Assembly (NCBI GenBank): GCA_937899305.1
Contig: CALDJV010000845.1
Coordinates: forward strand, 1-5,973
Origin: an uncultured Cytophagaceae bacterium
Lineage (GTDB): Bacteria > Bacteroidota > Bacteroidia > Cytophagales > Microscillaceae
Length of the DNA: 5,973 bases
Direction: 5' to 3'
This document shows, piece after piece, positions 5,115 through 5,973 of the stretch. The position numbers were made by a program, and so were the translations under genes. The first letter of the stretch is position 1. Each line of letters begins with the position of its first letter. The notes beneath the pieces are model-generated. The model saw only the letters and a program-made list of their open reading frames with translations, was not told where the DNA came from and searched no databases.

Positions 5115-5973
5115 TTAGCCCATTGGATGGGCCGTTAAAATATCTGCGATTCTATGCGCCAGGGGTAATTTTGTTTTATACAATACCTTTGCAATGCCAT
5201 ATCCAATCGTACGGCCCACCTCACTGAGTGGTGCACTTATCCATTCCTTGATACTTTGCCATCGGAGTATCCAGGGGTTTTGTTGATCTACAATGACTCT
5301 ACAACGAGGCAGGTACCACTTGGCAAGTATTTTTGTCCGGTTAATCAAAGCATAGTTTGTGATATACAAGTTTTTGAGTGCTTTCAACTGCTTCAGATCT
5401 TTGATTGTAATGCGCATCTTGAGATGGGTCATTTGAAGCTCCTCGAGGTGCTCTAGGTCCAGGACTCCAGAGGGTAATGTTTTGAAACGATTAAAAGATA
5501 AATCCAATCGAGTGAGGTGTTGGAGTTGTTGGATTCCTAATGGTAATTCGTTGAGGTAATTATAAGATAAATCTAAATGAGTGAGGCTTTCCATTTGAAT
5601 GACCACATTGGGCAGCGCTTCAAAATAATTGTGAGACAAATCAAGAAAAGCAAGTTTTTTTAACTGACTCATTTCCTGGGGCAGTTCAATAAGACAGTTT
5701 CCCTGGAGGTGTAGTTTTTCGAGGTTCCTGATTCCTCCTACTACACCAGGTAACTTATCCATAAAATTACAGGATAAATCCAATACCCTCAACGTTTGCA
5801 ATTGGCTCAACTCTGGCGGCAAGTCAACTATCAAGTTTTTGCTCAGCCCCAAGATTTCGAGCTTGGTCAATGCTCCTATTTCGGGCGGTATACTGCTTAG
5901 CAAATGCTTCTCAAGTATTAATTTAGGGATAAGAAAATAATTACTTTCCCATTTCAGAACTTTGGCACAGTCT
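5115..5973 (-). CDS. Leucine-rich-repeat protein, N-terminus cut by the window edge
   Basis: The frame is open from its stop at 5115 to the right edge, so at least 285 residues are present and the true start is outside. A TTG at 5901-5903 could be mistaken for the start, but it sits inside a repeat (IPKLILEKH...IPPEIGALTK), which argues against it. Counting from the edge, seven 23-residue repeats of the form LxxLDLSxNxLxxLPxxxxxLxx begin at residues 15, 38, 61, 84, 107, 130 and 153. Two degenerate repeats follow at 176 and 199, and then a tail of about 60 residues without repeats, rich in Trp, Lys and Ile. Such LRR arrays form curved solenoids that bind proteins. No signal peptide, transmembrane segment or T9SS sorting signal is visible in the part seen, and the tail lacks the YPNP...GxY pattern, so location is unknown. 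It converges with the formyltransferase-like gene across 56 bases. Confidence 0.88.
   Translation of the reverse strand, partial: DCAKVLKWESNYFLIPKLILEKHLLSSIPPEIGALTKLEILGLSKNLIVDLPPELSQLQTLRVLDLSCNFMDKLPGVVGGIRNLEKLHLQGNCLIELPQEMSQLKKLAFLDLSHNYFEALPNVVIQMESLTHLDLSYNYLNELPLGIQQLQHLTRLDLSFNRFKTLPSGVLDLEHLEELQMTHLKMRITIKDLKQLKALKNLYITNYALINRTKILAKWYLPRCRVIVDQQNPWILRWQSIKEWISAPLSEVGRTIGYGIAKVLYKTKLPLAHRIADILTAHPMG
5448..5930 (-). repeat. Seven 69-base units encoding the leucine-rich repeats
   Basis: The repeat is visible in DNA as well as protein. The octamer GATAAATC (plus-strand reading of the DLS codons) occurs at 5497, 5566 and 5773, with GACAAATC at 5635; all are separated by 69 or 138 bases. 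AGTGAGG also recurs at 5511 and 5580, which points to fairly recent duplication of the two units nearest the C-terminus. Confidence 0.8.

Overview
The window looks like chromosomal DNA of a member of the Bacteroidota, probably a free-living Cytophagales-type bacterium (the marine genus Microscilla is my loose guess, not a demonstrated identification). The grounds are: a secreted protein ending in a type IX secretion (Por/T9SS) C-terminal sorting domain, a TlpA/ResA-type thioredoxin of the kind common in this phylum, start codons without a Shine-Dalgarno sequence, matches to the phylum's TAnnTTTG -7 promoter element, and AT-rich spacers. There are no rRNA, tRNA, CRISPR, transposase or integrase genes.

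Layout from left to right. Three genes on the minus strand are separated by spacers of about 265 bases: a 325-residue short-chain dehydrogenase/reductase (52-1029), an exported TlpA-like thioredoxin-fold protein (1299-2114) and a secreted expansin-like protein with a T9SS sorting domain (2380-3420). Hairpins and palindromes in both spacers suggest three separate transcription units rather than one operon. The clearest is a long hairpin at 2307-2338, just after the expansin stop codon. A 786-base non-coding stretch follows (3421-4206). It holds a cluster of palindromes and hairpins, a 13-base direct repeat with a 21-base period that overlaps a good Bacteroidota promoter match, and short open frames of doubtful reality. 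Next come a plus-strand gene for a divergent formyltransferase-fold protein (4207-5058) and, convergent with it, a minus-strand leucine-rich-repeat protein (5115 to the right edge). The LRR frame stays open to the end of the window, so its true N-terminus lies outside.

The genes do not form an obvious pathway. The thioredoxin-like protein and the expansin both act outside the cytoplasm, and the expansin carries several cysteines, but co-function is only a possibility. I do not see a convincing new multi-gene system. The items most worth a second look are the T9SS-targeted expansin, the atypical formyltransferase with its overlapping upstream short frame, and the structured 786-base spacer.
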